Assembly: GCF_018143015.1 (NCBI RefSeq)
Contig: NC_054757.1
Coordinates: 9,062,001-9,126,000, forward strand
Source of the DNA: Lytechinus variegatus
Taxonomy: Eukaryota; Echinodermata; Echinoidea; Temnopleuroida; Toxopneustidae
Reading direction: 5' to 3'
DNA length: 64,000 nucleotides
Positions 43,639-58,600 of this stretch are shown in pieces (positions within the stretch are counted from its first letter, which is position 1; each line of letters starts with the position of its first letter). A program made the translations under genes and the position numbers. The notes below the pieces were generated by a model that had not been told where the DNA came from, made no database searches, and saw only the letters and a program-made list of their open reading frames with translations.

Positions 43639-46600
43639 GTGTGCATGAGATTTAGGCCTAGTATAACCTAAATCATTTTTATTTTACATTTTGCTAGATT
43701 CAAATTATTATAAAGTAGGATGAGGGTAGTCTTGAGGACGCAATGATGATGTTTTTTGATATGCTGTCATATATGGTTGGAACTACCCCTTATCGACCAC
43801 CTAATCTTCTAAGCATCGTATCTGCGAAAATATTCATCAATTTTACCCAGTTTTCGTCTCATTTGTGCAGAAAATTAAGCAGATCAGATTCCCATGTTTC
43901 GCACGGCGATTCCGATTCGATCCGCGTTTATATCGACGAACAACGAATACGACGATTTTACATTTGCTCATTTGCACCCATCTTTTGAAACCGACCACCC
44001 GCGATACACTAAGTTTACGGCCGATTCTTGTCGCGGTGGCGAAGAATTTTAACTCTTCCAAATCAGTTCTATGATGTCAACATGCTAAATGATCGTCTCA
44101 CTACTTCCATTGCGAGCTCCGGTACATGATTCGACGATTGACGACGGAAATTTGTTCTAAAGCCGTTTCCTATCGGATTTCTTGGTTTTTCAGCGGGGTT
44201 TGGGTCTGGTCAATACAATTTTGATTAATTCTACTCAATTTATACTTTTTGTTGCTTCCTTTTTTCTCGTAAAATCGATTTTTACCGTTTCTATGGACAC
44301 TGCGCCTACTCTCCCGCGCGTATCGTTTGTAATACGCAGTAATTTTAACGCGCGCAAGGTGGTCGGTTTCAAAAGAGGTGGTCGATATGTGGTAGTCTCA
44401 CCATACTTCTTCATCATTGACGTCTTCGGTCTTGACACTGTTCCCATACATGTAGTGTCTTAAGCGAAGGACAATAACAAAGATGGATTTCCCTAGGAAA
44501 TCCATCTTTTCATAACATGAGCGCTCAAAAAACGTTTATTTATTAATTCTACGCCTAATGCGTAGGAAGGTTTTAAAAAATGTTAAATAAAAATGTTTAA
44601 AAAAAGAGAAGATTTCTTACCTAGCTGATGCCGCGTAGACCCCTCGATCCACATGTAAACAATGGAAATACAATAGCGTCGACCCTTGAACCGCTTATGT
44701 ATGACGTACTTCCAGCTAACGACGCCGTTTTAGGCCTACGTAATAAATTTTAATATTTGTAAAATAATTTTTATCTATTAATGGTTTTTTGAAAACGGCT
44801 CATGTTATGAAAAGATGGATTTCCCTAGGAAATCCATCTTTGTTATTGTCCTTCGCTTAAGACACTATGGGAACAGTGTCAAGACGTCAATGATGAAGAA
44901 GTATATGACAGCATATCAAAAAACATCATCATTGCGTCCTCAAGACTAGGATGGGGGGGGGGTCGGGTGTCCGGACACTTATATTTTTGAAGCCTTTTTT
45001 TTTTTCTTTTTGGATTACACTAATTTATGAAGTCAATAGTTGTAATCCTCTTTTATTTTGTTCTCTATAATATTTCCTAATAGTTTGTAGTAAAAATTGA
45101 TGAAATTTCCCTTGTAAATTTTTCCAAATGACTTTCGAAAAATTTACAAGCGATCAGTGATCATATTTTTTACGATTTTGATATTGTCATTTGATCACTG
45201 TGCCCAGAGCTAGACAAGGCAGGCTATGCCACTGTGGAGAAGATCGTAGTCCAGAAGGGAATTCCCTTCATATTTAACATTAAAACTAGTGGTTCATATA
45301 TAGACCAAAATGTTACTAAATTGCATACCTTTATGCACCTAATGCATATAAAGGTATGATAGTTTCCATATTCCAAATTAAGAAAAATTAGAGATTTCTT
45401 ACCAGACCAATGTCAAGTATCTACATGTATATTGTAAACACTGCGATACGATAGGCTTGACCCTTGAACCCGCTCCGATATGACGTACACGTACGTAGCT
45501 TCACGCTTCGATGAGCTGTATTACCAAGTGCCGTTTTGAAGAAAAATTCATAGATTAAAAATGTTTTTTATTAAATAATAAAATTTAAATATTGATTGTA
45601 AATAATTATTATTAGAATACATGTCATGCCCAGTTCCATCATGAATGTGCATCTTGGAGGAAAAAGTAGGTATGGTGCTGGAAGTGCCCTATAAATATTT
45701 GGTGCCTGCAAAAAATGTGGTCTTCAAATCAAACCTATTAACATTATTTAATGCATACTGTACATGTAGCTTTACTACATGTATTTCATCAACTTCTCAT
45801 TGCCATTCATAATCATAGGCATTATTTCTTCAAAAGCTGCACCATAGAAATAAAGTTTGTAACAAAAAAAGTATATTGAATGAATCATGGAGAATCATGA
45901 ATGATTTTTGCAACTTGATTGTACAGTACACAATGTGTCTATTGACAAATGACTTTTTTTCTTTAATTATTATTTGAAAGGTAACTCCATACTGAACATA
46001 AAAAATGTGAATTCAATTGATAAAAACAAACTTTGTATTACTTGCAGGTATCCCCATCTCCCAGCAACATCTCATTTGGAGATCTGTAGAGCTTGAGGAC
46101 GACTACTGTTTACAAGACTATGGGTAAGGTTACATAGAGTAGGAGTCTGGAACAGTGGAGGATCAGGGATTTTTTTCATGTAGGAGAGGGGTCCTACAGT
46201 TTGAAGGTCAAGTCCACCCCAGGAAAATATTTGATAGAGAAAATTCAAACTAGCATATCAAAATCGGATCTTGTAAAATAAGAAAGTTGTGAATTTTCAA
46301 AGTTTTGCTTATTTTTCACACAAAAGTGATTGCATAACTCAGTGACATGCACATGAGAGAGTATATGATATCCCTCACTATTTCTTTTGTTTTTTTATTG
46401 CTTGAATTATACAATATTTCATTTTTTACAGAATTGACAAAAAGGACCAACTTGACTGAACCATATAGTATTAAACTATGCTAATTTCATATGTTCATGG
46501 AGGAAATAATCGTCGTTTCACTTGACAATTACGAGAAAATTAGAATATTTCATACAATAAAGTACATGAGAAATAGTGAGTGGATGACATCAGTATTCAT

Positions 46601-49600
46601 CATTTGCATATCAACCAGGATTTGCATGGAACTGTTTTGTGAAATCAAATGTAACTTTAAAATGTCATAACTTATTTTACATCCGATTTTGATGAAATTT
46701 TCAGTGTTGTGCTTGTTTGATTTTTCTCTTTTCATTCAAATCACCATTTTGTTGGGGTGGACTTGTCAATTTGCTACTTGTCAGCAAAATTCATACTTTT
46801 TTACCATCGTGGATTCACCACTGAGTCACATATCACAAGAATTTGAATTTGAATAATCATTAAAATGCATACACTGTAGGCCTTCATAAGTATAGGCCTA
46901 CATGTACATGTGCATGGCAGATGGAAACATGCACATTAATTACGGTATGCATTGGGTTTGAAGTTGTGAACCCCTTATTGCCATGGACATGTAGAAGTTG
47001 TTACCAAGCTGTTCGGGTGTTTTGGTTAATGCTCTCCATTTGAAGCCAAATAACTCAATGAAAAATATTTCTATTGATTGTTTTCTGTTATTTGAAGTAT
47101 GTCATCTCTAATTTGAAGAATTGGCACCAACCACAATTATATTGGAACGATACAAGCTTTTTAACCTGTTTTTTTATACATGTATCTTAACAAATTTTGA
47201 GGGTCCTGTCACATTTACTAGCCTGAAATGAACACTACATTACCCATATTTCTTTTGATGCACAAAACATGAGGGCATATCCTTTTTTTTTTTGCATTTC
47301 ATGGTATCTTCTGTAAATGACTTACTGTTCTTTCTTCCTTAAAAAAATAGAATTCCACCATCTGCATCTCTGAAGTTAGTCTTGGCAATGAGAGGAGGTC
47401 CGATCAATACGCGGAGAAGTGAGTTTGTCTATTTTTATTTTGTAATGACTTATCAACTTTCAAGCCTTTTGCCCACTCTTGAAAGTGAGACAACAGTGTT
47501 TTTTTTTGGGGGGGGGGGCATTATCATTTTCTTTAAGATAGAAAACCATCCAGTGTTGATTTAAAGTACTGTGATTTATTTCCTTTTCCTTCACCTTCTG
47601 TACATGTACAATGTCAGAAAATGAAATGTGATTAATAAAAACCATTATAATGACTTCTATGTACAGTGCCAGTACAAGGTTTACTGTATGTCAGAAAATA
47701 AAATGTGTTTTAATAAAGCCATCATAAGGAGGACGTCTATGTCATATGCATAGAAGACCGTATGTACAGGCACTATAACCAGGTTATTGTTAATAACTGG
47801 TTTTAAAGAAAGATAATGTATGTGCAGGAAACCCGCTTGCCCGATTGCCCGGGGCAAGTGAAAATGACGTGCGGGCAAGCACCTCTCAAAGTCAATTGCC
47901 CGATCGGGCAAGTGGTTGTTGCGTCTTTTTTTTCTGTACCGTACCTCGTTTTCCAATCATCCAAAATCCACACTCAAAATCATGAATACTAGCCTTAAAA
48001 AATAGGAGTAGCGCCGTTTCAAATTCCGAAATTGCGTTATTTTTTCTGTACCACGTATTTCCATACATGGTACGGTGTGGTACCAGGTATGAAAAAAATC
48101 AACGCAATGGCCGGGAAACAGTTGAATGTAGTATAGGGGTCCATTATGACTACCACCATGTGCAATTTCTAATGCACATTTTCCACCTTCCGATATCACA
48201 ATTCTGTGATAAAATAATTAGAACTACACAGGAAATAAATCACAGTCTAGTAACTTCGCATTGGTGAGTTGTCATGTCATTCGGCTTTGCTTTTCAAAAC
48301 GGCCTATTAACATCCAAAATAACTTGCCGTATTTGTTAATTATAACTTAAAATTCATTTGTTTCCCTTTTTGAGGGGATGAGGTAAATATCAGACAATAA
48401 ATCATCAAACAAAGCTCCATCTATTTTACAAGGCCGGCGGGAGGCTCACACACGTGCGCATACTAGCTAGCCAGTCTGAGCTCTGTCTCTCTGCCAGAGC
48501 TCTGGGGGACAATTCGCTCAGTAAAGGCCACAATGATGGTGATTTTCTGTTTCAGACAGAGTTTACATTTCGGGTATATTATTCAAAACTTCCAATAAAG
48601 TTTGATGATTTCTTCATTGTCATGTATATTTAAGTTATTAATGAATACATTCTCACCAAATTTAGACTCCCCCATAGAGAAATGCAATTTTCCTAGAAGT
48701 CTGCGTTTTCAAAGAACTTCAGGAAAAGTTAGGGTATGTGGGCCTTTATTACACGGCTGAGTACAGGTTATTGTACTGGAATAGGCGAAGTAGAAATTAG
48801 ATATTGAATTCATTTATATCAAATTTCAACTCACAGTCACACCCACACAAACACACGCGCGCGCACGCACACACACACACCCAAGATTCTAAGCATAGTG
48901 AAAAAAATACTAAAGAATCATACAATATTAAACAATGTTACTAATAATTCATTAATAAGTGAACAGGTATTATTTAAAAAATTGGGCAAGCAGTTTTTTC
49001 TATCGGGCAAGCAAATTTTTTCATCACTTGCCCTGTTGGGCAAGTGACGAAAAAATTTTTTGTAGAGGCCTGGAGTATGTGTATTAGTTAGATCTATAGA
49101 AAGAGAGAGAGAGGGGGGGTGGTGATCTGAAAGATAAACATTTTTTTTAACATGTACATGTATTTATAGAAGTATGAAACTAAAAGTGATTATTTCATTT
49201 TTTCTTTGACAGTTCCAATGGAGGATCCAGCAATCCGTGAGATGGCAGAATACATGGAGGCAAATAAGGAGGAGATATGGGAGAAGCTACCTGGGAATCG
49301 CCAGGTCACGCTCCTTGTCTTCCGGGAAGGAGACCAACTCAATTTCTTTCGAGTTGTTGATAGGGGAGACGGGACACTGACCCCCCTCTCCGAATCATTA
49401 AGGTGAGGATGTTAAGGGTTTCTGAGTGCATGGTGATTGTATAATGTGCAATCAACAGAGTGGAAGAAGAAATGGTTTTGAACACCATGTTTTTAATTGT
49501 GTAAAACTTCAAAGGAGGAATTGTTTTCAAGGTATTATTTCATTGAGTTCAGCTCGAGCCTTAGGGATGCTTTATTGTATATGTGGTGCTGTTGCAATGA

Positions 49601-52600
49601 TGAGACACCCTATTTTTGCTGGCAATTGCCATTCATGCCCAAATTTCTATAATATGCCAATCTAAACAATTTAACATACTTATTTTATTTGATTTCTTTA
49701 AAGTGCTCACCCCCTCCCCTCGGTTAGAAACATGTATACAGAATGTAATGCATGTACAGTGTATGCTATTTTCTTTTTACGCAAACCTCATGCGCAGAAA
49801 TGTGCATATACAATGTTTCACTTTCTTGTCCCTTATTCTGTAATTTCATTTCGTTCATGTGCATGTTCATTTTAAAGAAAGCAACAACAGAGTAAATGCC
49901 CTTTAAAGGTAAATGCTAGTTTTGGTAACGATATCAAAATGAGTTCGTACAGAATCCAATGAAATGACCACTAAAGTGTCTGTTTGTATAAATAAAACGC
50001 ATGTGCCAAAGGATTCTGGAAGAAATTGTGTAATTGCTGAGAAATCAGCAAATAAGCACGGGATTCGGGTAGGGCGTCGGGCCCGACGCCCTTAGCAATA
50101 ATTATACATTGTCCCACGTGCGCTTATCTGTGTAGGGTATTTTCGGTGTGAACATTTTTCAGCGTAGATTTCAAGATTTCACAAAGTCCAGTTAATGTAA
50201 CTGTACCAGATCTAGATCCTCGATGATATACTGGCAATTAAGCCTTGTTTTACAGACTTTCTCATGAAATCAGTGTTAACTGCAACTACTGGAATTTCTC
50301 TTTAAACAGGCATATTATGAACACCTGTCATAATGTGAAAGCTACATGTACAGTACATAGATTCCAAATGTGCATTGCATATTTTGATTGAGTCAGAAAC
50401 CTTGTTACAGATATGACTTGTATTCCAGCTTGTTGCCTCATATGACCATCTGTTTACCTGGGACATGTCTGAACACTTTCTGGGAATCCATTTACCGGTA
50501 CAGGTATTGTACATGTAGTCTGTGTACATGTACATGTACCAGGAGAAGTGGAAGATCCCAGCCAGTATGCGTGTAACAGCCTAACAGTGTCCTGATTCAA
50601 ATTCACAATTTCTGAAACAAGTTTACTATCAGCAAGTCAAATTGAATGTTTTTAATATTACCGTTTATAGCTTTAAACTGCTATTTCAAACAAATTTGAC
50701 TACGTACATGTACATGTACTCAACTGAGGGTTTTCAAAGAAAAAAACACGCCCTTGAACTGTATACTGTACATGCTTCTGTCCAAGGTATCCTTGAAGCT
50801 AATGTTTCTTATTTTACTTTGAACAATTAAAAAATGGAATTTCTATACCTGTCCTTCAGTACATGTAGATCTTTTTTTTAAATCATGAAGGCATTTTGTG
50901 TATCAAAAGGGAGGGGTAAGGCTAGGATTTTATTGATTTGCTACATGTACATGTAGTCATTGACTCGTTTTCATTACAAAATTGATCATACATGTACATG
51001 TAGGTCCATGTACAATATGTTCAATTATTCATGTATAAACTATGATTAAGAACTTCTCATTCTTTCACTCACTACATGTACATTATACTGTGAAGTATTA
51101 CAGGGATTTTTTTCAGCACTGAACATCTTTACATATAGGTTCATGCACAAGATTTCTAAACATTCTGTCAGGGCGTGGGTCTTTGCAACAAGTTGACAAG
51201 GATCCATTTTATTCAAGTCAGAACTGTGCTATAATTATGAGTGAAACTGAAAGGATAACCAAAGATATCAATTTAGATTTAACTTACACTTTATAGCCTT
51301 TGTTGGCTCAACCTCAAAATGTCTTGAACAGGTACATGGCGTACATGTACATGAACTCATTGAACTTGTATTCATTGCACACGTTGACGTTAAACATTGT
51401 TTTTGGACATGCACAATGTACAGTGTATCATGTACATAATTTGCAGACATATACCATGGTCACATTTGCTCTACGGCGGCCGTACGGCGAGTCGACAACA
51501 GCCGTTTCAACATTTTTTGTACCAACTACATATAGGTGGTTTGAATTGAAATTAATAAAACGGCTGTTGTCGACTTGCCGTACATGTAGATCAAATGTGA
51601 CCAAGATATTACAGTAATGGATATTACACTACCAGTCACAACTCTTTGAATCACTACATTGTATTACATGTACCTGTTAAAACCAGAGAATAATATATTC
51701 AGTCCTCTGAATCTATTGTTCTCTGGTTTTAACAGGCAACAGTGAGTCAAAGAATTGTGATTAGTGCTTTACATATTATGTCACTGAACATTGCAGATGA
51801 TGGTTTATGTCAGTGCATGTGATAACCGATTGCAAATGGGCACAGTGATTTGCTACATGTACATGTACATTGTAGTAGCAATCTGTCTGCCCTGGCTGCA
51901 TGTCACAAATTGAAGTAAGAATACTACAGTACACTGTTGATCTTTGAACAAAAGTGGTAAAATTTCAATCAAACTATAAGTGTCAAAGTTTGCATTTTGA
52001 CTTTAAACATGCTATTTTCTATCATTAAAGGTCAAGTCCACCTCAGAAAAATGTTAATTTAAATCAATAGAGAAAAATCAGACAAGCACAAGGCTGAAAA
52101 TTTCACCAAAATCGGATGTAAAATAAGAAAGTTACGACATTTCAAAATTCCGCTTATTTTCAACAAAATATTAGTTATATGAATGAGCCAGTTACATCCA
52201 AATGAGAGAGTCAATGACGTCAATCACTCACTATTTCTTTTGTTTTTTATTGTTTGAATTATACAATATTTCAATTTTTACGAATTTGATGATTAGGACC
52301 TCATTGCCTGAAGCACAAAATGTTAAAATAATGGAATTCCACGTGTTCAGGGAGGAATGAAACTTCATTTCACATGACAATGACGAGAAAATAAAAATAT
52401 TTCTTATTTCATATAATAAAATACAAAAGAAATAGTGAGTGAGTGATGTCATCAACTCTCTCATTTGGATGTAACTGGCTCGTTCATATAACTATTTTGT
52501 TGAAAATAGGCGAAATTTTAAAATGCCATAACTTTCTTATTTTACATCCGATTTTGATGAAATTTTCAGTGTTATGCTTGTTGAATTTTTCTCTTTTTAT

Positions 52601-55600
52601 TCAAATCAAGTTTTTGTTGGGGTGGACTTGTCCTTTAAGGAAATACATGACATTTCAAGTAAGATCAACAAGGATGCTTAGATTGCCGGGGGGGGGGGGG
52701 GCACCTACATTGACGAGTGGATACCATGCGCGAACAAAAAACACATAATAGGGATGTATTTTTCAAGATACATGTAGGGCACATTACATACATAGTGTAC
52801 ATGTAATAAGGGTGTCAAAAACACTAAAATAATGAAAAAAGGGTATCTATTTTCGTTAAGAAAGTTACATTGTACGTGTTTTGGGTCAAATTTGCGAGGG
52901 TATAAAAAATAAAGACTAAAATGTTTACATGTATAAAGGATGTACTTTTTGCCCCAAGAGTCAACACTACGTGTTTAGAGTTCGATTTGCGTGAGTAGGG
53001 CTGTACTTAACCCAATGATGTAGGAAAAGGTGTAAAGCCGACGTCCCTAACATAACAATTGAATTATCACTGTACTTGTTTAGGGGTTCAATTCAGGGAA
53101 TACTTGCCAATAGTATCGTTTGTTTCCAATACTTACGGGTAGGGTTTCACATGCCAATACTTGTTAAGGGGTGCATTTTCAGAATATGGAAAATACATGT
53201 ACGTGTTTAGGGTGCTTTTCGAGTCCGTATGGTATCCACTCGTCGATGGAAGTGCCCCCCCCCCCCCCCCCCCGGGTTAGATTGTACATATAGGCCTACA
53301 TGTACATGTATGTGGACTGAACCATAAACAAGTAGTATTAAATAATGTTATTTCCACATGTTCAGGGAGGAATTAATCGTTGTTTCACTTGACAATGAGA
53401 AAATTAGAATACATGTATTTCATATAATGAAATACACTGTACAAAAGAAATAGTGAGTGGATGATGTTATATCAGTTGCCCTCATTTCCATACCAACCTC
53501 TCTCTCTCTTGTATCCTTCCTCCGTTAAAGGGGAATGAAACCTTTAAAACAAGTAGGCTTGTGTTGAAACAGAAAAATCAAAGAACAAGAACAAAGAAAG
53601 TTTGAGAAAAATCAGACAAATAATGAGAAAGTTATGAGCAGTTGAATATTGCAATCACTAATACCATGGAGATTCATTGGCAATGCATCAAGGATATGTG
53701 ATGTCACATGTGAACAACTTTCCCTTTGATGGACTAAAAAATACCCCCAAAATGTATCTTTTCTTTTTCTTACATACAAACTCTTTGTCCATGATGTATT
53801 CTTTAAAAATCTGTATTAAATGCTCTCCTATAGAGAGAACACATGATCTTTTGATAGATGTCATAAAAGAGGCAGTTTAAGTGAAATACGTACTAAAGTA
53901 ATGGGGAGAGTTGTTCACAAGTGACATCACAGTCACACATCTTTGTCGCATTGCCAATGTGAGGATCTCCATAGCATAGCATATTAGTGATCGCCATATT
54001 CAAATTCACATTACTTTCACATTATTTGTCCGATTCTTAAACATTCGTTGATCTGTTTCTTTGTTTTTTATGTTTTTACACATGCTATCTTTTTCCAAAG
54101 GTTTCATTCTCCTTTAAGGTCAGAGATCGCTGGTATCAGTAGAGATGAATGAACCAGGATAACTATTTTGTGAAATTAATCAGAACTTTGAAATGTCATT
54201 TTGATGAACTTTAAAATGTCATTTTGATGAACTTTAAAATGTCATTTTGATGAACTTTAAAATGTCATTTTGATGAACTTTTCAGTGTTACACTAGTTGG
54301 ATTTTTCTCTTTTTATTCAAATTAATTTTTTTTTGAGGTGGACTTGTCCTTTATTAAAATACACCCTCACTCAAGTGCACATACATGTACAGTACAGGTC
54401 TGTAACCTGGTAATAGCATCCACATGTTGAAATGAACATGTCAATATTCATTACCACACTATACTCTATGGATGGAATCCCTACCCCAGTGTTTTGTTGA
54501 CCGAGTGTTCCCTATTGACCACTCACTTCTCATAATAGACAGGTTTATAGACTCCCCAGCCATTGTGTGTGGGGGCACTACACAATAGCCACCACAGTCC
54601 GCTTGTCAATAGGTCCATGAGACAACACTAGCAGTGGTTACTAGGGGGTTTCCAATATATACAATGGAGTCTACAATGGACTCCTTGCCGAGCTTGTATC
54701 TTGGCTTCGATCCCACTCATCAAGATTTCTGTATGGGTGGGGGTTCATACCATCAAGATAAGAATGTGTATTTTGCTTTAAGATATAACCATAAGTATGA
54801 ACTGTAAAGTGTTAAAAAGACTTGGCCCCTTTTACAGTTCCACTGGTTCTCATCAATGTGTGCATTTGCATTAAAATGTTTTGGGGATAAACCTGCATGT
54901 ATTGAAAACTCTTTGCAACATCATACAGTACATGGATTGTGTAGATTTCATTCGATCAACATTCATGACTCCATATACGTACTTGTACAGTTCCCTTTTT
55001 CCCTTTTCTTATACATGTATGTACATATTCTCTTTTAGAAATTATGAGTTTTAATTGATTTTCCTCATTGTTTTCATCACTTCTTACATCATCTTATTTT
55101 TCATTGTCAACATCATTCTCATTTCATATCCTCCTTTAAAAATTTAAGTCTCTTCTGTCCTTTGCTGTGCTTGTGCTAAACTTATAAAAAAAAAAGTCCT
55201 TTGGAATGTACATGTACATCCACACCTGAATGACTGTAGACTTGAAACCATAGCCTTGGTATTATAAAGAAGTCCTTTAATACCCTAATGAAACCAATTA
55301 AATACTTCTTCATTTTTAGTATCCATCTGATCCATTCAGTCAAATCCTTTAAACAGGCTGGAATTTTCATAAAATCAATCGAGGTATAAAGAGAGTGTTG
55401 AAGTGTGAATTACATAAGCTTTCTGTTGTCAAGGACAGGTGTTAGATCAATAAAAATTTCTATAGCTCTATTCTAAAGCATTCACTCTCCTGCAGTGTTT
55501 TTAGGCTATGATTATCGTCAGTGAATGGAAAGAGTGATGCAGTTTTGATTTTCCCAGGCTAGTTTGGAGCAATCATGCCTTTGTTCGACGTTTTGATTAA

Positions 55601-58600
55601 ATACTAAAATTTTAACATACATTTTAATACCTTGGTCACATTTGTTCTACGGTGGCTGTACGACGAGTCGAAAACGGTCGTTTTATTCATTTTTATTCAA
55701 ACCACCTATATGTAGCTGGTACAAAAAAATGTTAAAACGGCTGTTTTCGACTCGCGGTACGGCCGCCGTAGAACAAATGTGACCAAGGTGTTAACCATTT
55801 ACTGTAGCTACTATGGAGCTCCATGGTTTAAGAATCTATGTAAGCTTCAATAATTTAGTACATGTTATGTACATGTAGGGCCCTAAGGCTACAATATTTA
55901 CTGGTATTACATAGTAGACAATATGCACAAAACACGTCTATTGTGTGTGATGATCTGGGATTTTGTAAATAATACAGTCTGTACATACATGTTGACATGT
56001 ACTTCATGCAATTTAGATAAATTATTTTTGACATCATGTAGTATGTTGTCCATCCTGGACATATATAAGAACTTATATGGGCATGTGCTTCCTGAAGTTT
56101 GATATGCTGTTTCTTCAGTGATCAAGATCAAAACCAAGAGAAAGGAAACTAAATATCACTCACAAACCACCCCGAGAGTTTAAAGTATATTATGATTAGG
56201 ATCCTGTTTATCGCCAGTTTTTGTCTCCTCATACATGTACATGTAGTAGATAAATCCTCGGCTCACAGGGGAAGGGGGGGGGGGCTGATGCAGTGCAGTC
56301 ACCCTATCAGATAATATACATGTACTGTATACATAAAGTTTTATTTAGGGCCTAGAACTATAAAGATTGGGGATCTCTTTGGACAGTGCTGGCAACCATT
56401 GCTGAAACTACCAGTAGGCTATGTGTACTTCCATAGTATTAGTAGGGGATGTATGCATTGTAGTGCTGAAGTAGTCCTGTCTGCCTGAGACTGTATGACA
56501 CTGGCACAGCATGTGTACACATAAAATCTACATGATACAAAGTTTTAAAGTGCTACTGTCTTGTTTATATATGACCTTGTTCATCATGCACATTGGAATT
56601 GAATAAAGTACTTTAAGTTTATTGCACAACTTACCATCCATCTCACGCGAAAAAAATTGGTCTACTTGCATTAATTTATGAATCATTCTAAAAATGTAAT
56701 TACAAGTAATGCCCATCCTTATTTAAATCCCCCTACGGTTTTTTGTCTTCCTTTGACTACAGTGGTGCTTCTGTTTGTAATGTTGGTGAGGAGGAGGAAG
56801 AAGAGAAGAAGAATCCTCCACCAGCTGAAGATCAGACTGTCACAGAGGAGAATGACCTCACTATGGGAAAGATGAAACTCCTTAGGGCCAAGATGGAAAA
56901 TTTATCCGTTGGCAAAAAGGTAGATTCGAATTTTTGAGCCCATTTTTTCTTCAAAATTGTATGTTTCCCACTATGAAGTGTTTATACCAGATCAACAAAT
57001 GTAGCATGGTTTGAAACAGAAAAGGTTCAATTTGTTTAAAACTCTCGATTCAATCAGAGCATTTTGACATATTTTGCCTTTGTGATTTTTTTTTTATCCT
57101 TGTGACATAGAGTAGTTTCTGGATTATATGATGATCAGCATTTTCATTTGATTTCATATATATTTGGAACCAAAGGTTACTGATGTCATTTGTTAAGATA
57201 TGAAAAAGGGATTTTTATAGCAGTTTTGATATCCATTGAAATACAAACGGATTCAGTGTATTTATTCCAGAGTTTGTGTTTTATATTCACAGTAGTTTTA
57301 TGCTTTTTTTTTTACTTCTTTTTTTTGCTAGAAAACAACAAAGACATCAAGACCACCAAGTAGCAGTAGACCAAAGAGTTCAGGACTGAGGAGAAACTTC
57401 TCAGCTAAGAAGGGTAGCCAATCACTCAGCAAGACAAGCCCTCTTCCTCCAGTTGGAACAACAATACTTCCACCTGTAGGGGGCGCTGTAGTTTCTACAG
57501 GCAACAGCAATGACAAGTTGCCAACGCCGAGGACACCTCGTATTGGATCATCCGCTAATGGCCTGGGCATGAGGACAAGGACAAAGCCTGAAATTGTTCC
57601 CCAAGCGAGGGCAGCAGACATTACACAAATTGGTGCTACGACCAACCCCGTGGCTATGTCGGCGTCGGCCGGCATGAGCAGTCGGAGCAAGAGCCGAACA
57701 TTGAGACTCAGTAGTAGCAAGGAAAGCAGGCATAGCCCCATACCACCGCCGTCGTCCCAACGAGCCCTTGAAAACCTGACTGGTGCCAAGTTGCACCACT
57801 CGTTCCGCAATCGAACTAATGCATACCCGCACCCCCCTTCCACTCAGAGTACCTTCATCCAGGAGTTCAGGCCAACCACCTCGTCCAATCTTGCCGAAGC
57901 CCAGGTCGCGTCCGACGCCAGTCGTGTCCCGGAACGCATGAACCTCAAGACCGCAGATGCCCGTATGGTTACCCAACTCGTAAATCAAGCTAATCGGGAA
58001 GGCAAGATAAACAATATTGTGAGGTCAGGACACCGTGAGAGCTCGCATACAGGGAAACGAAGTGGACATTCAAGAGTTACTTCAGGGGGCATGACACTAT
58101 CTCATGCTCTTAATTCCAGCAATGGACTAACAAATGCCATTAGTGAAGACAGGATAAGAACTCCAGATGCCAGGAAAACTCTTATTGTAAGTTCACTAGG
58201 CCTTGAGGAAGTATGAGAAGAAATTAGGAAACGTATCCCATTTTACCTTTCTTAAAGAAACCATGATTACTTTTTCAGTTATAAGCTGCCTTATTATCCA
58301 TGAAGGTGTTCTGTATTTGTTTGTATAGAGCCGATCTGCTGCAATGAGAGAAGTATTGAGTAAACATTAATGCTAATCTTCATTAATAGTCAAACCTTTG
58401 GAATGATTTATCGGTATTTATTGCATCACTGCCTCTTATCCTGAGAAGTTGTAATGTTAAGAGTTGAGTTTTCAAATCTATGTAATTGGGAGTTATTGCC
58501 ATGAGAATAGCAGGAACAATAAACACAGATGGTAATTTGAAAACTGGAAATTAGTAAAATGAAAAATCCAAACAATGCATGTGTTCTATCATTGGTGATT

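Noticed and set aside
57328..57988. Minus-strand frames of 146-171 codons
   Set aside because: Shadows of ZFAND4 exon 6, which has splice signals, correct phase and continuity with recognised domains.
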